A stretch of DNA of 64,000 nt from Siphlonurus alternatus (Eukaryota; Arthropoda; Insecta; Ephemeroptera; Siphlonuridae). The stretch spans positions 22,193,868 through 22,257,867 of the forward strand of contig OX463784.1 of NCBI GenBank assembly GCA_949825025.1, read 5' to 3'. The translations under genes and the position numbers were made by a program. Position 1 is the first letter of the stretch. Each line of letters opens with the position of its first letter. The notes below the pieces were generated by a model that saw nothing but the letters and a program-made list of their open reading frames with translations, was not told where the DNA came from and searched no databases. Positions 36,234 through 48,909 of the stretch are shown piece after piece.

Positions 36234-36840
36234 TGTACAAAGTTTATTAAATAATAATGAACTCAGTGGACTGGAGTTACCATCAGCGTATGTTTTGTGT
36301 GTGAGAATTGAGTCGATCAGAGAACCGAGTGAGGTTTTTGTACTCAAGTTAACCACATTCGTACGTAGCTACATGCACTGCTGAACATTTACTAACTAGC
36401 AATCTATTGAATTTGTTCGTAATTAGCTACTAATTAAGAAATTAAAATTAATATTTTAATTGAATATATATTTATATTATTTTTTATCATTTTAGGGCGT
36501 GGTAAAAAAAATATTCAAATGTGATCATACATTATGCCCTCCGTGGATTTTACCAAAGTTATTAAATAATGATGCATTGTTAAATGAATCAGCATCAGTA
36601 GTGGTTCGATCATTTGGTTACAGGGTTTAATAATTATAATGCAGCAAAAATATTTAACAAATAATAATGCAATATAAGACGTGTACATGAACATTCGTAC
36701 CAATTATTCAATTTATAAAAAGATAATAAAATAAAATAACAAGATATTAATGAATTTACTTTAATTATTTGAATTAAAATTAAACTGAAAATAATATGCT
36801 TGGATTCAGTAAGAATAGCATGTCCTCAGATTTAGCGTTA

Positions 36841-37343
36841 GAACTTGAGACACCATGAACGTTACCTCTGCTTTGTGGGCCATGCGATGCAACTCATGGA
36901 GGCGTGGTGAACGAAAACATTGGATTGCCGAACTCAAAATTTTTTATTGCAGAAATGGATAGAGAGTGCAAAAATATGCTACTCTGAATTTTTTTAGATT
37001 TTTCTGAGACCGGGAAATATTTTTAAAAAATTATTGAATGTCCGTTTTATGACGTCACGGGCGTTAATGTCCTATCCTTTTCTTAAGGAGAGGTGCCTCG
37101 TGACGTCATCAAAATTGACTTTCAATAATTTTTTAAAAATACTTCCCGGTCTCAGAAAAATCTGAAAAAATTCAGAGTAGCATATTTTTGCACCCTCTAT
37201 CCATTTCTGTAATAAAAAATTTTGTGGTCGGTACTCCATTTTGGGAAGGCTATACTGAGTACTCTTCTTACAAATCTGCCACTCTTTGTCTCTTGGAACT
37301 GCAGCAAATCATACAGGAGTAACGTTTGTGGTGTCGCGAGGTG
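36841..37343. mobile_element. Family D element split by a nested palindrome
   Basis: The left part (GAACTTGAGACACCATGAAC) and right part (AACTGCAGCAAATCATACAG) correspond to the two halves of the intact D copy at 27599-27785. They are separated by a type B1 palindrome of about 320 bp. Removing it restores the alignment (ACATTTT, then GAGT and CTTCTTA), so B1 inserted into D. Confidence 0.7.
36920..37239. mobile_element. Core palindrome, terminal type B1, copy 2 (nested in D)
   Basis: Right terminus (reverse complement) AATGGAGTACCGACCACAAA; the left is a diverged version (ATTGGATTGCCGAACTCAAA). TTTTTTATTGCAGAAATGGA follows. TGACGTCA is present in both arms (37050 and 37101). Confidence 0.8.
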
Positions 37344-37935
37344 TAACCCTGGGTGATCACAGTAAATGAATATGTCAAAATAACATTTAATTAAAATAAT
37401 GTAAATATGTTCACTAATTTTACTATTAATTAAAATTTAATTAAAATAACAATATGAATGCATAATCTTGGAATAATTTACTTTGTATATCATCTTAATT
37501 AATATTAATATACTCTATATACTGTATAGTCAAATATAATATGAAAACTTGTAATAATATAGAAGGTATAACCTTACTGTATAATATAGTAACTCCACTA
37601 ATAATGTAGCTAAGCCCCACCACAAGTATGTGAGCATCTTCTTGTTGTAAAGTTAGTTCTCATCAGCGTCTTACCTGTCGTCATAACTGCACCTGTGAAT
37701 ACCAAGCGGTTGCCATGGTTACCGTTGAAGATAATTCTTGCAGGCAGACAATGTAATGTGAGCACATTAGTTTATGTCTGATAATCTGTGACAATATTGG
37801 CTATAACATGAAAAAAATTAAGGCTAGGTTAAAAAAAAAAAAAACGGCTATACTTTTAAATTTATTTTCTATTAATTTATAAGTAGTAAATTTTAATTAT
37901 TTACTAATTTTTATATTTATAAATGAATTGACAAA

Positions 37936-38254
37936 ATAATGGAGTATCGACCTCAATTTTTTTATTGCAAAAATGGATAGAGGGTGAAAAGTTATGCTAT
38001 ATACCCTGATTTTTTTCAGATTTCTTACAGCCCTGGAAGTATTTTTAAAAAATTATTGAAAGTCCATTTTGTGACGTCACGAGGCGCCTCATCTTAAGAA
38101 AAAGATAGGACTTGCCGCCACGTGACGTCACAAAAAGGACTTTCAATTATTTTTTAAAAATACTTCCCGGGCTGTAAAAAAAATCAGGGTAACATAACTT
38201 TGCACCCTCTATCCATTTCTGCAATAAAAATTTTTGAGGTCGATACTCTATTTT
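37936..38254. mobile_element. Core palindrome, terminal type B1, copy 3
   Basis: ATGGAGTATCGACCTCAATT at the left and its inverse at the right (GAGGTCGATACTCTATTTTA). TGACGTCA occurs at 38072 and 38123. The right arm has lost part of the CAGATTTTT segment next to its CCCGGGCTGTAAAAAA motif. Confidence 0.85.
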
Positions 38255-38528
38255 ATGTTTTCATCATGCGCACATATAAGAAGCTGAAACAGCAAAATAA
38301 TTAGCTTTTTAACCTTTTAATTTATATTTTCTTTTAATATCTACGTATGTATGTAAAATAAATATTATTACTCAAAAATCTTAAGTTTTATTTCATTACT
38401 ATAAATTTTGCTGTCTTTTGAACACGAATAAGCAAAAATTTATAGATTTTTTTTTTTTGTGGACAGACTTTTACAAACAAAATGGATACATGAATTTAAA
38501 GCTTATGTTCATTTTATTTGCAATAATC

Positions 38529-38739
38529 TGTACACTTTGCTTAATTAAAAATTTTACATCAATGGATTTATTGTAGTCAAAAGTTCAAAGGTCAGTTCTT
38601 TCTTCTTTGCACCGTCACTATATGCACTGGTCACTTTCTTGACTTCTGATACCCCCCACTCGATATTGTCTGTACCTTTTTTAACTATTGACTACAATAA
38701 ATGATTTGATGTAAAATGTTCAAGTAAACAAAATGTACA
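38529..38739. mobile_element. MITE-like inverted repeat
   Basis: TGTACACTTTGCTTAATTAA and ATTTTACATCAATGGATTTA with TTGTAGTCAA on the left pair with the right end (reverse complement TGTACATTTTGTTTACTTGA, ATTTTACATCAAATCATTTA, TTGTAGTCAA). The length is 211 bp, with one copy and no coding capacity. Confidence 0.65.
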
Positions 38740-38744
38740 CTTAA

Positions 38745-39855
38745 ATTTTTAAGTCTGTAACTTTCAAAGGTCAAGTTGAAGTGTAATCCTTTGTTTATAT
38801 GTTAAAACTGACCACACAGAATTACAAACTAAATCCAACAAAGTTTCTACAACTGCGTGCTGGATATACCTCTGTTCTAAACTAATATTTGTTAGACTGC
38901 TTACATACCCTTTATACAGCATTCATGAATATTAACATCTACTCTATTTATAATATGTAATGTTTTGTGTATAGTGATGATTATACAATGGACCAACTTC
39001 GTGCACTTTAACTAATTAATTCTAATGTAATAATTGTATTGATGAACCTAATTCTACTTATTCAACTTAATCTATTCTATAAGCTATTTTAAAATTACCT
39101 ATTATCCTATTAATAATACTTATTTGCATGATATTCTTTTCTTTTCCAAACTAATATCATAAAAAATGTGAACAAATCTGGGACTAACCTTTTGTTACTA
39201 TAAATCTATAGTTATTTTTCAAAAAAATAAATAAATAAATGAAGATAATCGACATGAAGAAAATATAATAAAATTATAAAAATTATAAATACTTTTATAT
39301 TTTAATGCATGGGTTACTCATTGCAACTCTATAGCTTTGTACTATAAATGATATGATTAGAAAATATACAATAATTAATATTATACTCTAAATAAATTGG
39401 TATTATATTTTTATCAGATTATACTCACACAAATAATTATTTAAAATGTTTATTAACTTAAATGCAATAATATGTACATAAATATCCATTCCAAGGAGAG
39501 AGCACCTTTCAATTAATAAAAAACATCATGCTTTTTTTTTTATATATACAAGGCAAAATTTTGTTTCTCCATAGAGAACAAAATATGTATCATATTTTAA
39601 AAAATAATCAACAAATATACACATTGACTAGTTTAATTTATTAATGAGCAATGATGAATTGCCACAAAAAAAATTATCCCTCATTTTTAACTCAAAAATG
39701 CAACTTTTTCTTTATTATAGGAAGACTCCTGAATTAATAATATTTCATCACAAATTTTAATAATTATGCAGCTAACTAAAGACCATGTATTTGATGAGTC
39801 AGTGGGGGGCTATATCGCATATCCCCCTCTTTTTGACCATGGAAGAATTGATAGT
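38745..39855. other. AT-rich stretch, nothing identified
   Basis: AT-rich DNA with A and T runs. There are no open frames of note, no inverted repeats that I can support, and no match to the repeat families of this window. Confidence 0.55.
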
Positions 39856-39860
39856 AGAGA

Positions 39861-40007
39861 TTCAGTAACCAGTTCAATGGACTCCTGACGATGAGCTGGT
39901 TCCATTGAACTGGTACTGAACCTTCTATGATGACACTTTGTTTTTGAAGAAGTCATCATAGAAGGTTCAGCAACCAGCCCAATGGAATCAGCTCATCGTC
40001 AGGAGTC
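39861..40007. repeat. Compound hairpin with three related segments
   Basis: Arms 39891-39944 (ACTCCTGACGATGAGCTGG to CTTCTATGATGAC) and 39953-40007 are inverted copies around a short loop. A third, inverted partial copy of the TTCAGTAACCAGTTCAATGG part lies at 39861-39881, so the same segment can pair in two ways. No coding region is present. Confidence 0.75.
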
Positions 40008-40107
40008 AATTAACTGCCTATTGAAATTTCTACGTTAATTTCTTCCATAGAAAATATTAAAGGTAGATCTTTAAAAACAACCCACCTACCACCATGATAG
40101 TGAGAAA

Positions 40108-40190
40108 TTTAGTTCACATTTTCCCCGATGGTGGTGTATACGCTCGACCATTTTAATATTGTCAGCGCCATCATCGGGAGAAATGCTGAA
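40108..40190. repeat. Short inverted repeat
   Basis: AGTTCACATTTTCCCCGATG pairs with the right side (reverse complement AGTTCAGCATTTCTCCCGAT). The loop is about 40 bp. It lies 100 bp from the compound hairpin. Confidence 0.55.
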
Positions 40191-40199
40191 CTAATTATT

Positions 40200-41922
40200 T
40201 CATACCTGCACGTCTTATACAGTCTCTGCATGTCACAAAGAACCTAGCAAAGATTTTAGACTCGTAATTTTTATTACAACAAAATTTTTGTAGCAAATTG
40301 TAGTGGTATGGTACTAATATTTATTCCCAGACTAAAATTCATGGTAAATTCTTTGAAAATAACTCCTGGATGTTCTCTTTCTGTAGTCGTCCATGTTTCT
40401 TTTTCAAGTTTTAAATGCAGTATTAATCAGATTTATTGATAAAATATAACAAAATTGTGCTTTAATATCGCTCAGAAAAAAAGTAATTAAAAAATATAAA
40501 AAAATGAAGGAAAAGCAAATATTAAAATTATTCTTCAGTCTTGTGGCAAAATGCGATGCGATGATGTTGTTTTGGTTGTGTGTTGAGAATTCTGAAACAT
40601 AATAATTAAAACATTGTTTATTTTTGTATTATCAAAACATATTAAAATATTAATAATAACCCTAGACATGGAACTTTGATGAAAAGTCGGTAAAAGTGTA
40701 AAAAACAAAGAATTCTTTTGATCTCACCATAATAGAAATATAATAACATGTAATTTAAAATAAAATTACTTCCTTTTCGTACAAAAATGCTAATTAATAA
40801 AAATTATCACAATGTTAAAGAAAAAAAATGTACACAAAGGAAACTTGACAGCAGTTGTCATAATGTAGTTAAAAATAAATAATAATATATTAATGTGCTG
40901 TAATTATTATATGAATAATTTCTTTTATTAATAAATTTGATGTATCATTGTAATTAATGACAATAAATAATGTAAAAGTTTTATCATTTGGCTCTGCTTA
41001 CATATAGTCCTTGAAAATATGCGAACAAAAATGTTGGAAAAATATACATGTATATTTAAAATATAAGGAAAATCTATGATATGGTATTAAAAAAGTTCGT
41101 TGAAATTATTACCAGAAAACAGAATATAATATAATGCCGTACCTAATTGCTACTACTTAAAGATTCCATGTTAAACTTAAGATTCCAATTTTCTATATAG
41201 ATGACTTTGTCTTATTAAAATCATGCACATTTTTTATTATAATATGTCAACCTACTATAACACATAATATATAATTATCATAATGTAAAATTAGTGTTGG
41301 TTATGTTATAAATTATATAAATAATTAATAATGTACCATTTGATTTATTAAAAATATTTTGTCGATCTATATTATACGTCATACCTACACACTAGAGTAA
41401 CTTAACTAATTGTCAGATACTTTATTCCATTATGTATAGGCCATGATATAGAATATTATATATAATGACACACCTTGCCCTCTATATGTGTATAAATATA
41501 TTTATATATTTATATATATATATAGTAATGTTATAACATTTATATTTGCATGTAAACATCACCGGTTTGACATCACTGTTAAAATAGTAAACACAAGTTT
41601 GGTGGGTTGGTTTTGTAATTATCAGACACGTCAAACATTCGTCATGTTCTATCATGTTTAATAATACTGCCATCAAAACCACAGTCAAATCATAATTCTG
41701 CTACGAAAATATAATATTGTTGTGGTTCGTTATAACGAAAACGTTGATGATACCATGTTTGTTTTAATACGATATCATTGTAATTTTAGTGGAAATGAGA
41801 TAATATTTGAAATTAATATTTATTTTGTATAAATACGTTTTATCAATCCTTTTGATTTAATAATGTATGTAAACTAAACAAATTCAGAGTGAACGAAGTT
41901 TATAAATTGTTATTTGGTAAAT

Positions 41923-41925
<3 letters not shown>
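40200..41925. other. AT-rich stretch, nothing identified
   Basis: AT-rich non-coding DNA. A 68-codon minus-strand frame at 41482-41688 is not recognisable. Confidence 0.55.

Positions 41926-41927
<2 letters not shown>

Positions 41928-41971
<44 letters not shown>
41928..41971. repeat. (AG)n microsatellite, 22 units
   Basis: A 44-bp uninterrupted AG tract. Open frames through it on both strands are artefacts. Confidence 0.97.
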
Positions 41972-41972
<1 letters not shown>

Positions 41973-42479
41973 AAAAAATTATACCAAGAAATGAAATCAT
42001 TAAACAAAACAAAAATTACAGCCTCAAAGCCCACAAAATCAAATATGATACTCTTAAATTTAATCAAGATTTTGACCAATTGAAATTGAATACTATAAGT
42101 AATTATTATATCGGCATCTATCATTATATGTTTGATTAAATAAAAGTAATAAAATATTACGATATATGAATTATTATTATTCTATAGTATAGCAAAAAAT
42201 TAACGAACATATTGTTAAGTAATTTGAAAATAAAATATAGACATTTGTTATGCTTATATATGATAGACATGCTTCTATATATAAGGCCAATGTAATTATT
42301 TACAGTTATCCAATAAAAATAAAGTGAGGTTAGCATAGGATCTAATCTATTTCAAGATAATCTTATATATTCATTGTTGTTGAATACCTTCAATCATTGT
42401 GTTACAATCATAATACTGTAAGAAGGTAATTTTCCTGTACGTTTATTTTTGCTGAGTTGCAATTTCAGCTTCACAAAAT

Positions 42480-43300
42480 CTACTGCTGGAGCGAAGAGCC
42501 CGGCTAAGCTGTTCCCTATCTCTCCATGTATTGGCAAGCAATTTCAAGTCCATTAAGGCGCGATTTTTTCTGCCCCCTCTCGTCACGTCCAGCAGTCACG
42601 TGATCGGCAAAACGTCCGACGTGTCCAGCCACCAAGGTAGGTAGAGATGGAAGGTAGGATGGAGTGACCAGCTGTCATTAATGGAGCAAGGTAGATAGAG
42701 AGAGAGGTAGGATAGAGTGACCAGCTGTCATTAATGGAGCAAGGTAGATAGAGAGAGAGGTAGGATAGAGTGTCCAGCTGTCATTAATGGAGCAAGGTAG
42801 GTAGAGAGAGAGGTAGGATCAAGGGGGGGCGACTTTCTAGCTTCCTAATGTTATAGTGTGTTGGTCAATTTCAAGAGTTGCATTTCTGTGTGACGTCACA
42901 GACGCCCTGGCTCTTTTAGCTCTCTGATTCGCTCTCTGTGATCACGTGACGCAGCTGCTGCTATAGCAGCTGTTCGTTGTACCAACCTACAGGTGTAAAA
43001 TTCCCATGGAGTTAGGGATATTTTTTTTATAATTTTTATTCAACTTCGTTTTTCATATAACGTCTACCAAATAAATGTTGCTTACAATTACAATTCCCAT
43101 TAACCTGTTGTTATGCTTATTTTGCTACTATTCATTGTATTCAGCGCAGTATTGACTGATCAAATTTAACATTGTTAGTGCCTATAGTGACGTCATAGGC
43201 GCCCGTTTCAAACGTCAGTTAGTGGAACCGCGCTCGGCGAGGCTACAGCGCCACCTACCGGATAGCCTCTCTATTTAATATTAACTCTATGGGTAGGATG
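42480..43300. other. GC-richer island with CRE-like and E-box sites
   Basis: This is less AT-rich than its surroundings and holds CACGTG at 42597 and 42953, TGACGTCA at 42891 and 43188, and a perfect hairpin CAGCTGCTGCTATAGCAGCTG near 42952-42972. It could be a regulatory or promoter region, but no transcript start or gene is evident nearby. Confidence 0.35.
42634..42819. repeat. 53-bp tandem repeat, about 3.5 copies
   Basis: The landmark GTGACCAGCTGTCATT recurs at 42664, 42717 and 42770 (as GTGTCC), an exact 53-bp period. Each unit ends in a GTAGATAGAGAGAGAG purine tract. A lone unit (GTAGGATGGAGTGACCAGCT) appears again at 43292, about 470 bp away. Confidence 0.9.
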
Positions 43301-43339
43301 GAGTGACCAGCTGTTATAATTCGAGCAAGGATGGTTTTT

Positions 43340-43770
43340 GCAGGGGGTTAATGGAATTCACGTAAGTCAAAAAATATCTCCTACCAAAAACAAGCTATCT
43401 TGGTAAATTTCATTTTTTTTTTATTTTATTTTGATTTCCTAATTCTCAAATTCAAATTTTCTAATATCACAAATTATGATTGATTAATGTTGTAGAATTA
43501 TATCACTAGATAACAAATTTCTGTTCCTACAAATTAACATAAGTTAAATACATGATACTTTAGCTTGATATATTATGATGAGAAATACTCTTACACATTA
43601 AAACATGATAGATATCATCCCACAAAGACATTAAAATAAATGGATAATAAAGTATTCGAGAAACATTTTAGTGTGTGCCATTGTAACATTAGTACTTCCT
43701 CTGCTTTCAAATTAGCAAACCAAATGTGAGACAAAAGAAAGAAGCGTTGGAAATATACAAAGGACAGTGT
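43340..43770. other. AT-rich stretch, nothing identified
   Basis: AT-rich DNA before the GA microsatellite, with no supported feature. Confidence 0.55.
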
Positions 43771-43879
<109 letters not shown>

Positions 43880-45380
43880 CTAGACTTATAATTAAAATAA
43901 GTAATTAGTAAAATTAACAAGCTAAAAAAATGTTACTTCATAAACAATCCAGCACAAAATGTAAAAAATTTAAAATGTTTTGATAAAAAAAGAACGGCAT
44001 GCGGTCTTTTGATTATTAATTGAAACTTCAAATGTGAATGACATTGAAAAATGTTTATATTATCATCAGAATGTGCAAGGTCAAGCTACACTAAATTTAT
44101 AAATTATGTCCTCTACTTCCATATAAGAAAATTGTCGCTATTATTTTGAATGTTTGTGTAAATTGACAAAGTCGGTTCATCGAACTGCGGACACTAAAAT
44201 CGATAATTCAGAGTGGCGAATATTGTAGTGGGTCGTCGATGTCGTACTACATCATGTGGCACACCGCAGTCAATATTGTACTTCAGATTATAATTATTTA
44301 AAGGGTTTTCAATTGATATAAATTATTGTTTTATTATTTTATTAACTTATTTATTCTGTTTCAGCCAAAAGGAATCAACTGATTACTAATTTACTTAAGA
44401 TAATTATATATTATACTGCTTGAGACTATAGTTCAAATTTTATAAAAAAAAAATGTTAGCAAATGTCATTCTAATTTTATTATATGTGTTTTTATTTTTC
44501 AAATTTACATGCAATAATAAAAATTTACTGTACTTTATTTTTTAATTAATTCATATAATTTTTTTAATGATTATAAAAACTACGATATTTTAAACAAAAT
44601 TTGAGCCAAATTGAAGTAACATTATATATAAATTTCATAATCCTTTTCCACTTTAGATAGTAGTCAGTTAAAATATTTCTTAAATTTTATTAGTTTTCCA
44701 TTAGGGACTCTTATATGTTGAGTGGATAAATGTGCATAACACTTATAAATTATAAGTATATAAAGCAAATAACTTTATATTGCATTTTTAATATTTATAC
44801 ATATTATATTACGCAATTGTTTTTTACTGCAAAATGTGTATAGCAAAAATAAAAGATATGATGAATTAGACATTTAAAATTTAATAAATTTAAATAAAAC
44901 ATTCCATACAGTATCTAATAAACCATCTCCTTGATCTTTGCTTATACAAATTTGCTTCCGCGTTCTTTAAAAACATTCATGATGTCATAATAATAGTAGC
45001 TAACAATATAAATTGCTTTTATACAAATATTTTTACTGACAACGATTGATATTGTACAATAAATAACCCTCATCAAATGATCAAAAAGTCAATAGAGAAT
45101 CTATTACTTCCGACAATTTAAAATCGAACAATAAAATTAGTCACACGTCATAAATTTTCAACTTCATGAAAAATATTTAACAAAATACTTAAACTTTGAT
45201 GAATTTGAATTAGTTTATAAATTGGTTCTACTTGAAAGAAACCAATACATTGTTTATTGTTGTCGGTTTAGTCATAGTTTATCAAGGAGCCAACAATGTA
45301 ACCAACGTAACTGTACATAGGTGTGAAAAGATATCACAGTAAAAAATGAAGAAAGGTGAATGTGTTCTCCACAATGGCTT
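43880..45380. other. AT-rich stretch, nothing identified
   Basis: Non-coding AT-rich DNA. A GC-richer patch at 44160-44290 shows no recognisable RNA or protein feature. Confidence 0.5.
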
Positions 45381-45392
45381 GCAGGTAGACAA

Positions 45393-45612
45393 CAAGGTTG
45401 GCTTTATACAGGTTAAGCCACGTGCGTATTTCGTGCGTCATTTTTCCACTATTTCCAGGACCCATTGCACCGCGAAAATTCAAAAATAGCATTGCATCAT
45501 GGGCGCATTCAAAGTTTCGCGGCACGATGGGTCCTGGAATACTTGAATCTGATTGGCTAAGCCCGTTAACAATGGTCAAATCGGAGGCTTAACCTGTATA
45601 AAGCCAACCTTG
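45393..45612. mobile_element. hAT-type MITE with 8-bp target duplication
   Basis: Terminal inverted repeats of about 28 bp start CAAGGTTGGCTTTATACAGG. The 8-bp direct repeat GTAGACAA lies immediately outside both ends (45385-45392 and 45613-45620). An 8-bp duplication with termini beginning CA fits the hAT superfamily. The 220-bp interior has no transposase, and frames of 64-81 codons across it are artefacts. Confidence 0.88.
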
Positions 45613-45629
45613 GTAGACAATATTATTGT

Positions 45630-47130
45630 TGTTACCAGTACAGTTATCTTCATTTACCTATCAATGTTTTGTAATGCAAGAAATATGCATTTTTTATCCT
45701 ACCAATGTACTGAGTATTTAAACTCAAGTAAGCATAAATAGAAAAGTCTCACCATAAAGAATTTCTATATGTTTGCACATGTAGTTAAAATGTACAGCCA
45801 TAGGATTATTTGTTAAAATTATTGTAAAAAATAAAACTATGTACAATATAATGCATGTCGCGTTTTCTACAAGCAATTTCAAATAAATTAGAAACATACA
45901 ATTACTGAAGTAACAGCAAATCTGGAGATTATATTTAAATTTTTAAATTGTGATGAATTTTCTGTCTAAGGATTTTCTGACTGCCATTGCGTGGGACTTG
46001 CAAATTATTAATAAAAATCTTCCACAGACAAAATTTGTACCAGCCATACAGAAGAAATTATAAGTAGAAATTTAAAAGATTAGAAATTATTTTTATTTTT
46101 CATAAACTTTACTTTCCAAAGTGTCCGTTTTATTTGTAATTATGTTTGTATTACATTGGTAAAGACTACAGTGTTTAAAATTCCAATTTAAATAACATTA
46201 GAGGTTCATCATTTTGTTAACTATAGAATCAATTGCTAACTGAACACTTTTTAAAATATTTCAATAAAATAAATTCATTTATCATTGCAAATAATGCAAA
46301 TTCTGAGATGTGGCAAACACTTGTAACAAAATATTTCCTATTATAATCACGCAAAATGTTAAAAATTCAGGTACCATTCAATTAAAATAATTATATGCTT
46401 TGTATATAAAACTTAAAGCAAAATGTATCAGGCAAAACTTTTCAGAGTTTCAAAACGTTCGAGCGAGTTGTCTAATGCATATTTTTGTGTATAAATATTT
46501 TATCATAAAAGATTACGTCTTTCTCAATGATAATTCTCAACTTTGTAACGTTATAATCAATCAAAATATTTTGATATTGAACTTAAATAAAAGGTTAAAT
46601 AAACTTTAGAAACATATTCACCTCATATGTGAAAATGACTTGACAATTTTCAAAACTTTTAATATAGACATTACAGAAGGTCATACCACTCAGACAATCA
46701 TAACAATGGAACAATTTATACTTGTAAAAAGTGTTGTCTTCTTTGAACCGTTGTCAAAATATCTCTTACTACAAAGAGTACCTTACTTCCATATATGGTT
46801 ACAAAATAAGTACAAGTCAAGGCCGGGTGATAAAATGTTGTATTTTCACCTGGCAGATCGACATGAAGAACACTTAATCAATTGTTAGTGGCAGAGAGTT
46901 CATCTCGAGAACATTTGGAGAAAATTTGATGAATGGACAACCTGCATTTATTTTGAGTGTGTACAGAGATAGTTTATTAATTCTTAAAATAATTTATGAA
47001 TCGAAGAAAAATCATAACTGCCATTCACCCTTACGTGATTAAATCTTATTTTAGTGATAAATTATTCATATTTAATAATGATTACGTTATATTTATTTGA
47101 ATTGCATTTAGGGAGTTAAGCATGCAGTCA
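45630..47130. other. AT-rich stretch without supported genes
   Basis: The only non-simple translation is at 46640-46888 (82 codons, ending KYKSRPGDKMLYFHLADRHE and a few more residues). I cannot assign it, so it is left as unexplained. Otherwise low-complexity AT DNA. Confidence 0.45.
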
Positions 47131-47141
47131 GTCTTGATTCT

Positions 47142-47467
47142 AATGGAGTATCGATCTCATTATTTTTATTGCAGAAATTGATAGAGCGTGCAAAGTTATG
47201 CTACCCTGATTTTTTTCAGATTTTTTAGAGCCCGGGAAGTATTTTTAAAAAAATTATTGAAAGTTCTTTTTGCGACGTCACGAGACGCCGCTCCTTAATA
47301 TAAGTAAAAGATAGGACTTGCCGCCTCGTGACGTCACAAAAAGGACATTCAATAATTTTTTAAAAATACTTCCCAGGCTCTAAAAAATCTGAAAAAAATC
47401 AGGGTAGCATAACTTTGCACGCGCTATCTATTTCTGCAATAAAAAATTGAGGTTGGTACTCCATTTT
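47142..47467. mobile_element. Core palindrome, terminal type B1, copy 4
   Basis: AATGGAGTATCGATCTCATT on the left pairs with the right end (reverse complement AAAATGGAGTACCAACCTC). The shared core is present. TGACGTCA is intact at 47329 and mutated (GCGACGTCA) in the left arm. Confidence 0.85.
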
Positions 47468-48188
47468 ATTTTAGTAAATATATTTAGTAAACACTATATT
47501 TTATTAGTTATTACACGAATCTCTTGTAACGGCTTGCCAGGTATTAGTTTTATTAAAATTCAATTGTATTTTTAATTGAACTAATAATATTCTAAAATAA
47601 CTCCAATATTAAATAATTAATTAAATATTCAAAACATTTTTAACGTAAAGATTTGTAGATTGACCAAAATGTTAACAATATAAAAAAAATTAGATTTCCA
47701 ATGAGCCAAGTCTAACAAATTTAAAGGCCAAGTTCAAAGTTCGACACTATCATTTCTCAACTCGGCTGGTGACCAACTTTTTAATTTGAAGCCGCCTTTA
47801 TCGTCTCGTATCATTTAAAAACTTATTTAATATTTACTGCTTGTTAAAATCTTGTAACATAATTCTCTGAGCATTAACAACGGCGCACGAAGTTAATTTT
47901 ATTTTATTGTTCAACTGCCACAACTAATTTGAAGTGTCAAAATAAAATATGAAAATACCATTCTCCTAAAAACTTTAGTCTTACAATAGCACCGCTTTTT
48001 ATTATTACGTTATATAACTAAATGATATTACAGTGGAATTTTCAGTACTCAATTAGAAGTTAAAGCAATTGTTTTGTTAACAATTTTGACTGGAGTGAAG
48101 AAAATATAATTGAGAGTGGGTTGAATTTAACAAAAAGATGCAGGATTAGATTATATAATATGAAAGTGTGGAGAGAAATTATAACTCT

Positions 48189-48330
48189 GGTTCACATTTA
48201 ACTTGGTTTTCGTCGTGTTTGTAACGTCTTTTCTAATTGGTGCGTTGTTTGTAACGAAGAATTTTACTGGTCGAGCCGAACCGAAGGATCCCCAAGCGTT
48301 TCCGACGAAACCCAAGTTAAATATGAACCT
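48189..48330. mobile_element. MITE-like element, family I, copy 1
   Basis: GGTTCACATTTAACTTGGTT on the left and, reverse-complemented, GGTTCATATTTAACTTGGGT on the right. The interior includes TTTGTAACGAAGAATTTTAC. A second copy lies in opposite orientation at about 52040-52170. The length is 142 bp. A 63-codon frame here is not a gene. Confidence 0.75.
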
Positions 48331-48616
48331 TACTCTACAGTATATAGTGCAATATACGAGATTTGCAACGAGGCAACTCCCAATAATTATTTGATTTATG
48401 AACCGCGTAATTTATTAACCCTCATCTCATCTGCCAGAATTGATTTCATCTGAAGCATTCTAGTACGTAGAGTTTTTTATTTTAAAAGTTCATATCAATA
48501 AATACAAAATAAATATTATTTATATTATTTTTTTAAACTAGTAACTCAGCAACTCGTTAATTTCACCTGCCAAAGTTACCTCATAAAGACGCTGCACAAA
48601 TTCGCAACTAAAACAA

Positions 48617-48908
48617 TGCATGACACTTTTTTATTGCAGAAATGGATAGAGGGTGCAAAGTTATGCTCCTCTGAATTTTTTCAGATTTTTTAAAAACCAA
48701 GAACAATTTTTAAAAAATTATTGAAAGTCAATTTTATGACATCACGAGGAGTCTGTCCTTAAGAAAAGGATAGGCGCTAAACACCCGTGACGTCATAAAA
48801 CTGACTTTCAATAACTTTTTAAAAATAGTTCCCGCTCTCAAAAAAATCTGAAAAAATTCAGAGTAGCATAGTTTGGTATCCGTTTCTGTAATAAAAAAAT
48901 GTCATGCA
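48617..48908. mobile_element. Core palindrome, terminal type B2, copy 2
   Basis: TGCATGACACTTTTTTATTG with an inverted match at the right end (AAAAAATGTCATGCA), followed inward by GCAGAAATGGATAGAGGGTG and the shared core. TGACGTCA is intact at 48788 and mutated in the left arm. The outer module resembles the 28.2-kb copy (consensus TRCATGAMA). Confidence 0.85.
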
Positions 48909-48909
48909 A

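Noticed and set aside
45334..45741. Overlapping frames of 62-81 codons on both strands
   Set aside because: Most coincide with the hAT-type MITE and its flanks. They follow from its inverted ends, not from a gene.
46640..46888. 82-codon plus-strand frame as a gene
   Set aside because: The C-terminal half looks less AT-driven than average, but there is no recognisable domain, no GC shift across the whole frame and no second line of evidence.
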